From JANNHP01 sp031404455 (lineage in GTDB: Bacteria > Planctomycetota > JAJSAM01 > JAJVHW01): 29,679 nt of DNA. Under the pieces are notes generated by a model. That model was not told the DNA's origin. It did no database searches and worked only from the letters and a program-made list of their open reading frames with translations. Shown one piece after another: positions 8,871 to 15,832 of this stretch (its first letter is position 1; each line of letters opens with the position of its first letter). Location of the stretch: the NCBI GenBank assembly GCA_031404455.1, contig JANNHP010000153.1, forward strand, positions 1-29,679, read 5' to 3'. Made by a program: the position numbers and the translations under genes.

Positions 8871-8920
8871 TCACCATGCCATCGGCACGCGCACGCCTGC
8901 GGTGTTTGCGACGTCGGTCG
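8871..8920 (-). pseudogene. Displaced remnant of a hutU 3' end (left direct repeat)
   Basis: On the minus strand this stretch encodes DVANTAGVRVPMAW and a TGA stop. The real hutU ends DVAKAKGVRVPMRGD and a stop. At the DNA level 8880-8920 aligns without gaps to 10515-10555, with 33 of 41 bases identical, including an 18-bp perfect block (CATCGGCACGCGCACGCC, 8880-8897). The similarity fades upstream of the last 14 codons, so only the very end of hutU is present. Together with the real hutU end it brackets the HNH cassette as a direct repeat. Confidence 0.7.
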
Positions 8921-9010
8921 ACTCGGCGCGGGGGAGGGCCGGAGGGACGGCCACGAGAGCGGGTCGGAGACGGTACCGACGCCTTCGCATGGAGGGCCCG
9001 GGCGAGATCG

Positions 9011-9754
9011 TCAATCGACGTGCACGTCCATGCCCTGAGTGACGAGGAATGTAGGCAGCGCCGTGAGAGCGTCGCACGAGCATCGGGGAGCGGCGTCGTC
9101 CGGAACGATGCGATAGCGACGTAGCTCGTCCCTCGCCATTCCAGCGTGAGAGTTCAACGCGCGCGCGACAGCCAAGAGCTCGCGCCGGGATTCCGCGGAA
9201 GTGGCCGTGGCAGCGAGGTCCACGAGCAGTGCCGCGAGTCGAGGACCGTCGCGAACGGTCTCAATTGCCCCGGAGATGCGCTCGCGCCGCCTCCGTCGTT
9301 TCCGGACCTTTCGTTCGTCGTCCAAGTCGTAGGCCACGTGGGTGTACGCCGCGTCACCGTCGCCTGCGACGGGCGGCAACCTGTCGGCCGACGCCGTGAA
9401 ACGGCTCGCCCACGCCGTGGAGACCGGGTCGAGCAGACGGCGTCCCGTCCCGTCTCGCGTCGGGCGTCTCGACCGCGCTTCGTTGCAGTGCCGACACGCG
9501 AGAAAGCAGTTGCGATAGACGCTCGCTTTCGCGGGACGGGCGCTTCGGCCGATTCGATGCTCGATCGTCATTCGCCCGGCACCCTCGGACCCGTCTTCCT
9601 CCAAGTCGGCTTCGTGGAGGAGGCAGAACGCGCACGTGAATCCGAACTCCCAGCGCAGGCACGGGCGAAACCTTCTCCAGTCCCGCTTCTGGGGCATGTG
9701 GCGACGTTTGATGCGCGTCTTCGACGGAAAGGTGATGTCAGGAAGGACGCGCAT
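9011..9754 (-). CDS. HNH endonuclease-like protein
   Basis: The 247-residue product carries a zinc-bound HNH module in its N-terminal half: C41-x2-C44, then E65-H66 (TIEHRIG), N82 and C87-x2-C90 followed by N91. This layout is that of the CxxC...H...N...CxxC HNH nucleases found in homing, restriction and anti-phage enzymes. Residues about 150-165 are a strongly basic stretch (RKVRKRRRRRERISG) that could bind DNA. The C-terminal half is helical and unrecognised. The ATG at 9754 overlaps the preceding gene by 17 nt and has GGAGGAG 13 nt upstream. An in-frame ATG at 9697 would also keep the whole HNH site. As the last gene of a three-gene cassette bounded by hutU repeats, it is the best candidate for the mobilising or effector nuclease. 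Confidence 0.75.
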   Translation of the reverse strand: MRVLPDITFPSKTRIKRRHMPQKRDWRRFRPCLRWEFGFTCAFCLLHEADLEEDGSEGAGRMTIEHRIGRSARPAKASVYRNCFLACRHCNEARSRRPTRDGTGRRLLDPVSTAWASRFTASADRLPPVAGDGDAAYTHVAYDLDDERKVRKRRRRRERISGAIETVRDGPRLAALLVDLAATATSAESRRELLAVARALNSHAGMARDELRRYRIVPDDAAPRCSCDALTALPTFLVTQGMDVHVD

Positions 9755-10193
9755 GGCGAGCGATCAACTCCTCCGCGCGCCGAAGCGCGGTCCGCGCGGC
9801 GCCCGGATCGAAGGCGTCGTGAGACGTGAACCATCGTTCGGCGCGATCGGCCTCGGCGCGCTGGAGTTCGCGAAGGCGAGCCAGTTTGCGAGCGCGCTCG
9901 GCGTCAGTGCTCGCGGACGACGCCGCAGCGTCGAGTGCAGCAAGTTCGTCGTACAAGTGCGCGATCGCCACATCCGTTGCGGAAACCCTCCGATGCGGTG
10001 CCGGCCGAGGCGCGCTCGAGGCTCGGCGACTCGCCGCGATCGCTCGGTTCACCCGTGATCGGTCTCGGGCCGTCAGAGGCTTGCGCTGGAAGGCTCGCGT
10101 CAACTGAAGACTGAGGACGAATCGGTCGAGGACGCATCGCTGATCGTTCCGGTCCAGCGCCGGGACGTCCGGAATCTCAATCGTCTGCCTCAT
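9738..10193 (-). CDS. Unrecognised helical protein, middle gene of the HNH cassette (151 aa)
   Basis: The 151-residue product starts MRQTIEIPDVPALDRNDQRC and continues with long charged helices: ALTARDRS-type basic helix at about 35-55, then ELAALDAAASSASTDAERAR and KLARLRELQRAEADRAERWF. This suggests a coiled coil at about residues 75-125. There is no signal peptide, membrane segment or recognisable domain. Its ATG overlaps the stop of the winged-helix gene as ATGA, and its own 3' end overlaps the HNH gene by 17 nt. The three genes are therefore translated as a unit. It may be an adaptor or a specificity subunit for the nuclease, but that is a guess from position only. Confidence 0.65.
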   Translation of the reverse strand: MRQTIEIPDVPALDRNDQRCVLDRFVLSLQLTRAFQRKPLTARDRSRVNRAIAASRRASSAPRPAPHRRVSATDVAIAHLYDELAALDAAASSASTDAERARKLARLRELQRAEADRAERWFTSHDAFDPGAARTALRRAEELIARHARPS

Positions 10194-10474
10194 TCGGTTG
10201 GAAGAGCGAAGTACTGGGTTTCGCCGACGCGCGCGACCACGATCCTGCCCTGCGCGACCAGTGCGTGGAGTGCGCTCACGTATCGCTTGAGGATGCGTCG
10301 GCGGATCGTCTCCGACGTGACCAGCCACATTGCGGTGTCCGACTGGATGCCCTCCACGCCGACGCAGATCTCGTCGATCGAGTACGCGTTCTCCGGATTC
10401 GCCTCGAGGAAGTCCACGATGAGATGCCTGAGAGGCTTGGCGGCGCGCCGCAACTGAGACGCTGGGATTGGCAT
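10190..10474 (-). CDS. Small winged-helix-like protein, first gene of the HNH cassette (94 aa)
   Basis: The 94-residue product has a winged-helix pattern. It contains helices RRAAKPLRHLIVDFLEANP (about 9-27), YSIDEICVGVEG (31-42), a recognition-helix-like SETIRRRILKRYVSALHALV (54-73) and a beta wing GRIVVARVGETQYFALP (76-92). This resembles small MarR/ArsR-like or DUF-type DNA-binding proteins. A role as autoregulator of the cassette or as DNA-targeting partner of the HNH enzyme is plausible. The start at 10474 lies 28 nt behind the hutU stop, with TACGCT 9 nt upstream and no Shine-Dalgarno sequence. The stop overlaps the next gene as ATGA. Confidence 0.65.
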   Translation of the reverse strand: MPIPASQLRRAAKPLRHLIVDFLEANPENAYSIDEICVGVEGIQSDTAMWLVTSETIRRRILKRYVSALHALVAQGRIVVARVGETQYFALPTE

Positions 10475-10483
10475 GGCGGCCAG

Positions 10484-10489
10484 AGCGTA
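10484..10489 (-). promoter_or_regulatory. -10 hexamer TACGCT before the HNH cassette
   Basis: On the minus strand TACGCT ends 9 nt before the ATG at 10474, in the 28-nt gap after hutU. It lies inside a small GAGCGT/ACGCTC palindrome (10483-10497) that could be an operator. This would give the cassette its own promoter. Confidence 0.35.
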
Positions 10490-10502
10490 CCACGCTCGGC
10501 GC

Positions 10503-12167
10503 TCAGTCGCCGCGCATCGGCACGCGCACGCCCTTCGCCTTCGCGACGTCGATCGCCTCCTCGTACCCCGCGTCCACGTGGCGGATGACGCCCATGCCGG
10601 GGTCGCACGTCAGCACGCACTCGATCCGCTCGTCCATCTCGCGCGTGCCGTCGCAGCAGATGACGACGCCCGCGTGGAGCGAGTAGCCCATGCCGACGCC
10701 GCCGCCGTGGTGGTAGCTCACCCACGTCGCGCCCGCGGCGGTGTTGAGGAGTGCGTTGAGGATCGGCCAGTCGGCCACGGCGTCGCTGCCGTCCTTCATC
10801 GCCTCGGTCTCGCGGTTCGGCGACGCGACGCTGCCGCAGTCGAGGTGGTCGCGGCCGATGACGATCGGCGCCGCGAGTTCCCCGTCGCGGACCATGCGGT
10901 TGAATTCGAGTCCGGCCTTGGCGCGATCGCCGTAGCCGAGCCAGCAGATGCGCGACGGCAAGCCCTGGAACTTCACGCGCTCGCCCGCCAGCTTGATCCA
11001 CCGCGCGAGCGGCTTGTCGTCGGGGAACAATCTCAAGATGGCCCTATCTGTCTTCTCAATGTCTAGTGGGTCGCCCGACAAGGCGACCCAGCGGAACGGT
11101 CCCTTGCCCTGGCAGAAGAGCGGGCGGATGTACGCGGGCACGAAGCCCGGGAACGCGAACGCGTCGGCGTAGCCGTTGGCGAGCGCCTGGCCGCGGAGGT
11201 TGTTGCCGTAGTCGAACGTCGTCGATCCGCGGCGCTGGAGTTCGACCATCAGCTTGCAGTGCTCGACCATCGTCGCGCGTGCCCGCGCGACGTAAACGGC
11301 TGGATCCGCGGAGCGCAGAGTCAGAGCGTCGGCGAAGGAGAGACCGGAAGGCACGTAGCCCGTCAGTTCGTCGTGCGCGCTCGTCTGGTCGGTCAGCAAC
11401 TCGGGGACGACGTTGCGCGCGATCAACGCCTTGAGGAGATCGACCTGGTTCGCGACGACACCGATGGACACGGCTCGGCGCTGTGCCTTTGCCTCCATGG
11501 CTAGGTCGATCGCGTCAGCGATCGACGGCGCGACCTCGTCGAGGTACTTCCCGGCGAGGCGCTTCTCGATGCGCGACGGATCGACGTCGGCCGCGAGGAA
11601 CGTCGCCTCGTTCATCGTGGCGGCCAGCGGTTGCGCGCCGCCCATGCCGCCGAGTCCGCCGGTGACGACGAGCTTGCCCGCGAGATCGCCGCCGTGGTGC
11701 TGGCGCGCGGCCTCGGCGAACGTCTCGTACGTGCCCTGGAGGATGCCCTGCGTGCCGATGTAGATCCACGACCCAGCCGTCATCTGGCCGTACATCATGA
11801 GACCCTTCGCGTCGAGTTCGCGGAAGTGCTCCCACGTCGCCCAGCGCGGCACGAGGTTGCTGTTCGCGATCAGCACGCGCGGCGCGCGGCGGTGCGTCTT
11901 GAACACGCCGACGGGCTTGCCGCTCTGGACGAGCAGCGTCTCGTCGTCGCCGAGACGTTTCAGCTCCGCGAGGATCGCGTCGAAGCACTCCCAGTTGCGC
12001 GCCGCCTTGCCGAGTCCGCCGTACACGATGAGGTGGTCCGGGTCCTCGGCGACGTCGGGTGCCAGGTTGTGCTGGATCATCCGGAACGGGGCCTCCGTCT
12101 GCCACGAGCGGCAGGAGAGCTTCGTTCCCGTCGGCGGACGGACCGTGCGCGGCTTCGAGGTCGTCAT
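10503..12167 (-). CDS. hutU: Urocanate hydratase
   Basis: HutU adds water to urocanate to give 4-imidazolone-5-propionate, the second step of histidine catabolism, using bound NAD+ as an electrophile. The 554-residue product has the family's usual length. Diagnostic stretches are HLIVYGGLGKAARNWECFD, the NAD-binding GGLGGMGGAQPLA, and the signature FQGLPSRICWLGYGDRAKAG. The end YHHGGGVGMGYSLHAGVV is also typical. The ATG at 12167 has GGAG 7-8 nt upstream. The gene is alone here: hutH is about 8.7 kb away, and hutI and hutG are not in the window. Residues 367-380 are written in codons rare for this genome. The last 14 codons are duplicated on the far side of the HNH cassette. Confidence 0.97.
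   Translation of the reverse strand: MTTSKPRTVRPPTGTKLSCRSWQTEAPFRMIQHNLAPDVAEDPDHLIVYGGLGKAARNWECFDAILAELKRLGDDETLLVQSGKPVGVFKTHRRAPRVLIANSNLVPRWATWEHFRELDAKGLMMYGQMTAGSWIYIGTQGILQGTYETFAEAARQHHGGDLAGKLVVTGGLGGMGGAQPLAATMNEATFLAADVDPSRIEKRLAGKYLDEVAPSIADAIDLAMEAKAQRRAVSIGVVANQVDLLKALIARNVVPELLTDQTSAHDELTGYVPSGLSFADALTLRSADPAVYVARARATMVEHCKLMVELQRRGSTTFDYGNNLRGQALANGYADAFAFPGFVPAYIRPLFCQGKGPFRWVALSGDPLDIEKTDRAILRLFPDDKPLARWIKLAGERVKFQGLPSRICWLGYGDRAKAGLEFNRMVRDGELAAPIVIGRDHLDCGSVASPNRETEAMKDGSDAVADWPILNALLNTAAGATWVSYHHGGGVGMGYSLHAGVVICCDGTREMDERIECVLTCDPGMGVIRHVDAGYEEAIDVAKAKGVRVPMRGD
10515..10555. repeat. Right copy of the hutU-end direct repeat
   Basis: This segment is the end of the intact hutU gene. 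It matches 8880-8920 in the same orientation, with no gaps, at 33 of 41 positions. The 18-bp perfect block is at 10515-10532 and a 9-bp block (GCGACGTCG) at 10543-10551. The spacing between the copies is 1,635 bp. Confidence 0.75.
11028..11069 (-). other. Codon-usage patch inside hutU
   Basis: Fourteen consecutive codons (residues 367-380) read CCA CTA GAC ATT GAG AAG, then ACA GAT AGG GCC ATC TTG, then AGA TTG. Nine of them are A/T-ending or otherwise rare in this window (CCA, CTA, ATT, ACA, GAT, AGG, TTG, AGA, TTG). The flanking codons are almost all G/C-ending. The encoded peptide is normal for HutU. Milder anomalies (GCT, ACT, GAT, CCA, GTT; CTA, GCA, GCA, CGA, GGT) occur near 11290-11330 and 11465-11505. 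Confidence 0.7.
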
Positions 12168-12212
12168 GGTGAACTCCGTGGGACGCGTTGATTCTCGCCG
12201 ACGCTCGCCCGA

Positions 12213-13397
12213 CTAAAGGATCCAGTTCTCGGCGGCGAGCCCTCGCAGCGGGACGACCTCGATCCGTTCCGCGAGACGGAAGGCTTCGCCACGGGGAACG
12301 GCGACGAACACGTGATCGAGGCCGATGTCCTCCATCGCTTCGTGGACGCCTCGCGAGACAGTCGGAGCGGCCGAGTGCTTCACCTCGATGCCGATCCGGA
12401 CCTGACGGTTGCCGCGAGGCACCGTGACGACGAGATCGACCTCGGCACCGTTGTGGGTCCGATAGAACGCGGCCTTCTCTTGGAGGTGCTCGTGCAGACT
12501 GGCGAGCACCTGCTCGATGGCGAACCCCTCGAACGAGGCCCCGAGCGCGACGTGGCCGAGGAGATCCTCCCGCCTCGCGATGCCGAGGAGGGCGTGCAGG
12601 AGTCCCGAGTCGCGCAGGTAGATCTTCGGACTCTTGACCAGCCGCTTCTTCAGATTGGCGTGGAACGGTTCGAGCCGCCGGACGAGCCGCGCCGCGACGA
12701 GCACGTCGAGATAGCGCGCGACGGTCGGGGCGGAGACTCCCAGGCTTCGCGCCACGACGGACGCGTTCCACGTCTGGCCGTGCAAGTGCGCGAGCATGCG
12801 GAGGAACCGCTCCATCGTCGTCGACGGAACCCGCACGCCGAGCTGGGGCAGGTCGCGCTCCAAGAACGTCTGAATGAAGTTCCGACGCCACGCGAGGCTG
12901 TCCGCTTCGGACGAGGCGAGGAAGCTCGGCGGGTATCCGCCCCGTAGCCAGAGGCGTTCGATCGATGCGACGTCGTCGCGAGCGAGTTCACCGATCCAGA
13001 GTGGCGGCAACTCGATGTAGGCGATGCGCCCCGCGAGAGACTCCGACGACTGCCGCAGGAGCTCCGGGCCGGCGGAGCCGAGGACCAGGAAGCGGCCCGG
13101 CCGCCGGTCCGCGTCGACGAGCGGGCGGAGCACGGAGAACAGTTCGGGCGTGCGCTGCACTTCGTCGAGCACGACGAGTCGGTCGCGCTGGTCGCGGAGG
13201 AAGATCTCCGGATCGTCGAGCTTCCTGCGGTCCGACGGCAGTTCGAGGTCGAGGCACACGCCGGTCGGTTGCGAGGACTCGGCGATGGCCCGAGCCAGCG
13301 TCGTCTTGCCGACCTGGCGGCTGCCGTACAGGCACACGACGGGTGAACGGGCGAGCTCGCGGCGAACGACGTCCGCCCAGGGAGTGCGCTCCAACAT
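12213..13397 (-). CDS. AAA ATPase with DUF4143 domain
   Basis: The 394-residue product belongs to the AAA_14/DUF4143 family, common standalone ATPases of unknown function, often horizontally moved. Walker A is GSRQVGKTT (25-33), Walker B is RLVVLDEVQ (about 72-80), and a sensor-like VLGSAGPELL follows at about 105. A winged-helix segment, ASVVARSLGVSAPTVARYLD, lies at about residues 210-230. The C-terminal DUF4143 part (about 225-370) ends in a PD-(D/E)xK-like fold with GAEVDLVV and IGIEVKHS, so a nuclease-like core may be retained. The ATG at 13397 has TAGCTT 7 nt upstream and no Shine-Dalgarno sequence. It is divergent from the 13511 gene (113 nt apart), and its stop is 45 nt before the hutU start region. 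Confidence 0.9.
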   Translation of the reverse strand: MLERTPWADVVRRELARSPVVCLYGSRQVGKTTLARAIAESSQPTGVCLDLELPSDRRKLDDPEIFLRDQRDRLVVLDEVQRTPELFSVLRPLVDADRRPGRFLVLGSAGPELLRQSSESLAGRIAYIELPPLWIGELARDDVASIERLWLRGGYPPSFLASSEADSLAWRRNFIQTFLERDLPQLGVRVPSTTMERFLRMLAHLHGQTWNASVVARSLGVSAPTVARYLDVLVAARLVRRLEPFHANLKKRLVKSPKIYLRDSGLLHALLGIARREDLLGHVALGASFEGFAIEQVLASLHEHLQEKAAFYRTHNGAEVDLVVTVPRGNRQVRIGIEVKHSAAPTVSRGVHEAMEDIGLDHVFVAVPRGEAFRLAERIEVVPLRGLAAENWIL

Positions 13398-13404
13398 CCA
13401 TGAA

Positions 13405-13410
13405 AAGCTA
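13405..13410 (-). promoter_or_regulatory. -10 hexamer TAGCTT before the AAA/DUF4143 gene
   Basis: On the minus strand TAGCTT ends 7 nt before the ATG at 13397, in an A/T-rich patch (13401-13430) that stands out from the surrounding GC-rich DNA. No Shine-Dalgarno sequence is present. Confidence 0.5.
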
Positions 13411-13498
13411 ACACGCCACGTTCAATTTTCGGGGTTGAAGGTGCTCCTGGAGGCTCGGCGACCGAAGGACCGAGGCTCAGGCAGCGCGGCGCGCGCGC

Positions 13499-13504
13499 TA
13501 GGAT
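13499..13504 (+). promoter_or_regulatory. -10 hexamer TAGGAT before the regulatory-domain protein
   Basis: TAGGAT ends 6 nt before the GTG at 13511, and there is no Shine-Dalgarno sequence. This is one of the cleanest leaderless geometries in the window. Confidence 0.55.
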
Positions 13505-13510
13505 CGCCGC

Positions 13511-15169
13511 GTGAGACGTGCCGCGATCCTCCTCGCCGTCGTCGCCGCGATCTTCGCGGCGATCTCCGTCGCGCGGCGTGGCCGCGATGGCGCTCCGGGC
13601 GATTCGAGCTCCAGGGCGACCGATGTCGCTGCGAACGGAACCGTCGGCCGAACTGCGCCGAGCGGTAGTCGCATCAGAGACGAGACCGACGCGAAGCCGG
13701 TCGCGCGCCGGATCGAAGGCGACGTGGTCGATGCGACGTCATCCGACCCGATCTCCGGCGCGGAGGTGCTTCTCGCTCGGCGACGGACGCCCGTGCCGCG
13801 CGAGGGTCTTCTCGACACCGAGTTGGCCAGCGAGCCGGAGATCCGCACGACGACCTCCTCAGAAGGGACGTTCGGCGTGGACGTCCCAGTGGACAGTCCT
13901 GCGGATGGGCCGTGGTTCGTCACGGCGCGGGCGGCGGATCGCGTGGATGCGGTGAAGGTCGCCGCCGCCGGCGACGACATCCGGCTGGAACTCGAACTGT
14001 CGGCGGAGAGCAGCGCTCCACACTGGGGGCCGATCCGCGTCGCAGCCACAACGCAGTCCTCGCCGGACGCTCCAGCGATCGACGTTCGCCTGCCTGCTCG
14101 GCGACAGCTCACTGCAACTCTCCTCGCCGCCGACGGCACGACGCTTCCGGACGGAGTTCTGCCGCTTGCGGAACTCTACGAAGAGGCCGATTCGTCACCC
14201 CTCGTCCGCGAGGACGCCGCCTTGGAGACGTGGAGCATCGACGCGACGAAGCGGTACGAACTCGACGGCTGGGCCGAGGGTTTCGCCTTGGTTCGGCGGG
14301 CGCTGACGCCGGAGGAGATCGCGGATGGCCGCGTCGTGGTGCGACTGGAACCCGGCGTGACCGTGCGCGGACGCATCGTCGCAGCGGACCCGAACGCCGT
14401 CGGTGGCACGTGGATCCACCTGAGTTCGAGGGACCCGTCCCACCCTCGGCCGCACGTCTTGAGCGCCGCTGTCGACGCGGAAAGCTCCTTCCGGTTCGAT
14501 CACGTCGCACCCGGGCCATGGCGGCTCACCGTGCACACTCGCTTCCTGGCGTTCCTCGCCGAGCGGCAAGTCGAGATCGAGGGCGACGCGGACGTCGAGC
14601 TCGGCGAGATCGTGCTGCCGGCGTTCGCGTGGTTGCACGGAGTCGTCCGAACTCCGGACGGGCAGCCGAGCGGCGGGAGCGTCGTCGAACTCCATCAGCC
14701 CGAGAGGGACTTCCGCTTCGTGCAGCCCGTCGTGTCGAAAGACGACGGCTCGTTCTCGATCTTCGTCCCGGCGACCGGCCGTCGCGCGCTGCTCGTCCGT
14801 CGCCGCGGGTTCGGCGCTGCGGTCGTGCGTCTCGACGGCGCCGACGGCGCCGACGGGGCGACGCCGCTCGTCGTCCGCCTCGCGCCGGAGGGAACGCTCG
14901 ACATCCGGATCCGAATGCCGCGCGAAGGCGATCGCCTCGACTGGTCCGTGCAGACGCCGGACGGCGCCGCGCGCTGGCAACCGGAGGAGGTGGGCGGGAA
15001 CGACACCCTCGGTTTCGACGAGCGTCACGTCTGCGCCGGTCTCGCCCCGGGTCCGCTCGTCGTCGTGATCGAGGACTGGTCTCCGACGATCACACCGAGG
15101 AGGTACACGGCCAGCGTCACCGTCGTCGCGGGCGAGACGACCGAGGTCGAGGTCGGCCCCGAGCGGTGA
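13511..15169 (+). CDS. Membrane-anchored protein with carboxypeptidase-regulatory-like repeats
   Basis: The 552-residue product has one N-terminal membrane segment (RRAAILLAVVAAIFAAISVA) and a low-complexity linker. Several beta-sandwich units of the carboxypeptidase-regulatory-like/Cna-B type follow. Unit hallmarks are IEGDVVDATSSDPISGAEVL (about 72-92) with SEGTFGVDVP. The others are VTVRGRIVAADPNAVGGTWI (about 284-305) with SSFRFDHVAPGPWRLTV and LHGVVRTPDGQPSGGSVVEL (about 376-395) with DGSFSIFVPATG. Such proteins are common in Planctomycetota and are thought to be structural or adhesive parts of the envelope. No enzyme domain is present. The GTG start is fixed by the TAGGAT at 13499-13504 and the membrane segment. 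Confidence 0.85.
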   Translation: MRRAAILLAVVAAIFAAISVARRGRDGAPGDSSSRATDVAANGTVGRTAPSGSRIRDETDAKPVARRIEGDVVDATSSDPISGAEVLLARRRTPVPREGLLDTELASEPEIRTTTSSEGTFGVDVPVDSPADGPWFVTARAADRVDAVKVAAAGDDIRLELELSAESSAPHWGPIRVAATTQSSPDAPAIDVRLPARRQLTATLLAADGTTLPDGVLPLAELYEEADSSPLVREDAALETWSIDATKRYELDGWAEGFALVRRALTPEEIADGRVVVRLEPGVTVRGRIVAADPNAVGGTWIHLSSRDPSHPRPHVLSAAVDAESSFRFDHVAPGPWRLTVHTRFLAFLAERQVEIEGDADVELGEIVLPAFAWLHGVVRTPDGQPSGGSVVELHQPERDFRFVQPVVSKDDGSFSIFVPATGRRALLVRRRGFGAAVVRLDGADGADGATPLVVRLAPEGTLDIRIRMPREGDRLDWSVQTPDGAARWQPEEVGGNDTLGFDERHVCAGLAPGPLVVVIEDWSPTITPRRYTASVTVVAGETTEVEVGPER

Positions 15170-15187
15170 GGGCGGGCGGCCGCGGGG

Positions 15188-15193
15188 TACGAT
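15188..15193 (+). promoter_or_regulatory. -10 hexamer TACGAT before the 15204 gene
   Basis: TACGAT ends 10 nt before the ATG at 15204. No Shine-Dalgarno sequence is visible, so this is a near-leaderless promoter. Confidence 0.45.
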
Positions 15194-15203
15194 TCGCCGC
15201 GCC

Positions 15204-15788
15204 ATGGACCTCGTCGCCGACGTCAAGTCGAGACTCGCCGCTGCGGCCGCTCGCCTCGGCGCCATCGCGGCGCGCCGCGAGGCGGAGTTCGAGCGGCAGA
15301 AGGCGAAGCACGGCGGCCCGATGCAATGGGTCGGGCACATGGACGAGATCCTCCGGGCCGTCACCGCCGCGGTGCCCGACGACCCGTGGCCGGATCTCGC
15401 GCCCGACTTCGACGCGATCGCCGACGCCTGGCTCGCCGCAGCGCCGGCCGCGCGCGAGGCGATGTCCGACGCGCTCTCGGCGCATCCGTCGCTCCAGGAC
15501 GGTCACCTAGGCTACGTCCACCACGCGGGGAAGTCGCTCGCCGCGATCAGCGACCCGCGCGCCCTGCGGCGCGCCGTGGCGATCGCGGCGATGGGACGCG
15601 GCGGGCGCGACTCCCGCGACACGTCGGTCACGCTCTCCGACCTCGTCCGCGCGGCGCGGAGCGCGGGTCTCGACGCCGACGGAGAGTTCGCGCGGGTCGC
15701 CAAGTGCGCCGACGCGCACGGAAACTGGGGCGGCAGTTCGGCGTCGCCGCGCGAGGCGCTCCGCGCCGTCTGCGTGTCGGTGCGCTGA
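15204..15788 (+). CDS. Hypothetical protein, unrecognised (194 aa)
   Basis: The 194-residue product is probably cytosolic. It opens with an Ala/Arg-rich helix (VKSRLAAAAARLGAIAARRE, about 7-26). A mixed helical body follows, with MQWVGHMDEILRAVTAAVPD and HPSLQDGHLGYVHHAGKSLA. It ends with SVTLSDLVRAARSAGLDADG and a Gly/Ser turn (DAHGNWGGSSASPREALR). I do not recognise a family. No metal-binding or nucleotide-binding motif is clear, although the HLGYVHH stretch has clustered His. It sits 35 nt after the regulatory-domain gene and 45 nt before the MATE exporter, each with its own TAnnnT hexamer, so it is probably its own unit. Confidence 0.7.
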   Translation: MDLVADVKSRLAAAAARLGAIAARREAEFERQKAKHGGPMQWVGHMDEILRAVTAAVPDDPWPDLAPDFDAIADAWLAAAPAAREAMSDALSAHPSLQDGHLGYVHHAGKSLAAISDPRALRRAVAIAAMGRGGRDSRDTSVTLSDLVRAARSAGLDADGEFARVAKCADAHGNWGGSSASPREALRAVCVSVR

Positions 15789-15793
15789 AGCGG

Positions 15794-15808
15794 CGGCGCC
15801 CGGCGCCG
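15794..15808. terminator. Short GC hairpin after the 15204 gene
   Basis: CGGCGC (15794-15799) and GCGCCG (15803-15808) form a 6-bp stem beginning 6 nt after the stop at 15788. There is no T-run downstream. Weak terminator or incidental GC palindrome. Confidence 0.25.
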
Positions 15809-15814
15809 TGCGGA

Positions 15815-15820
15815 TAGGCT
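15815..15820 (+). promoter_or_regulatory. -10 hexamer TAGGCT before the MATE gene
   Basis: TAGGCT ends 12 nt before the ATG at 15833, with no Shine-Dalgarno sequence in the C-rich gap. It is the loosest spacing of the TAnnnT series. Confidence 0.4.
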
Positions 15821-15832
15821 CCCGCGCCCGCC

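Larger units (their letters stand above)
8880..10514. mobile_element. Putative inserted cassette at the hutU 3' end
   Basis: The interval between the two copies of the hutU 3' end is 1,635 bp. It contains exactly three overlapping minus-strand genes: winged helix, unknown, HNH nuclease. An element that inserts in the end of a gene, restores that end and displaces the old end to its far side would leave this arrangement. No integrase or transposase is present. The element would therefore have to be mobilised by its own HNH enzyme, by a helper, or by an enzyme since lost. This is inference from the repeat structure. Confidence 0.4.

Noticed and set aside
10483..10497. Small palindrome after hutU as terminator
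   Set aside because: Only 6 bp, no U-tract, and it overlaps a better -10 candidate for the HNH cassette.
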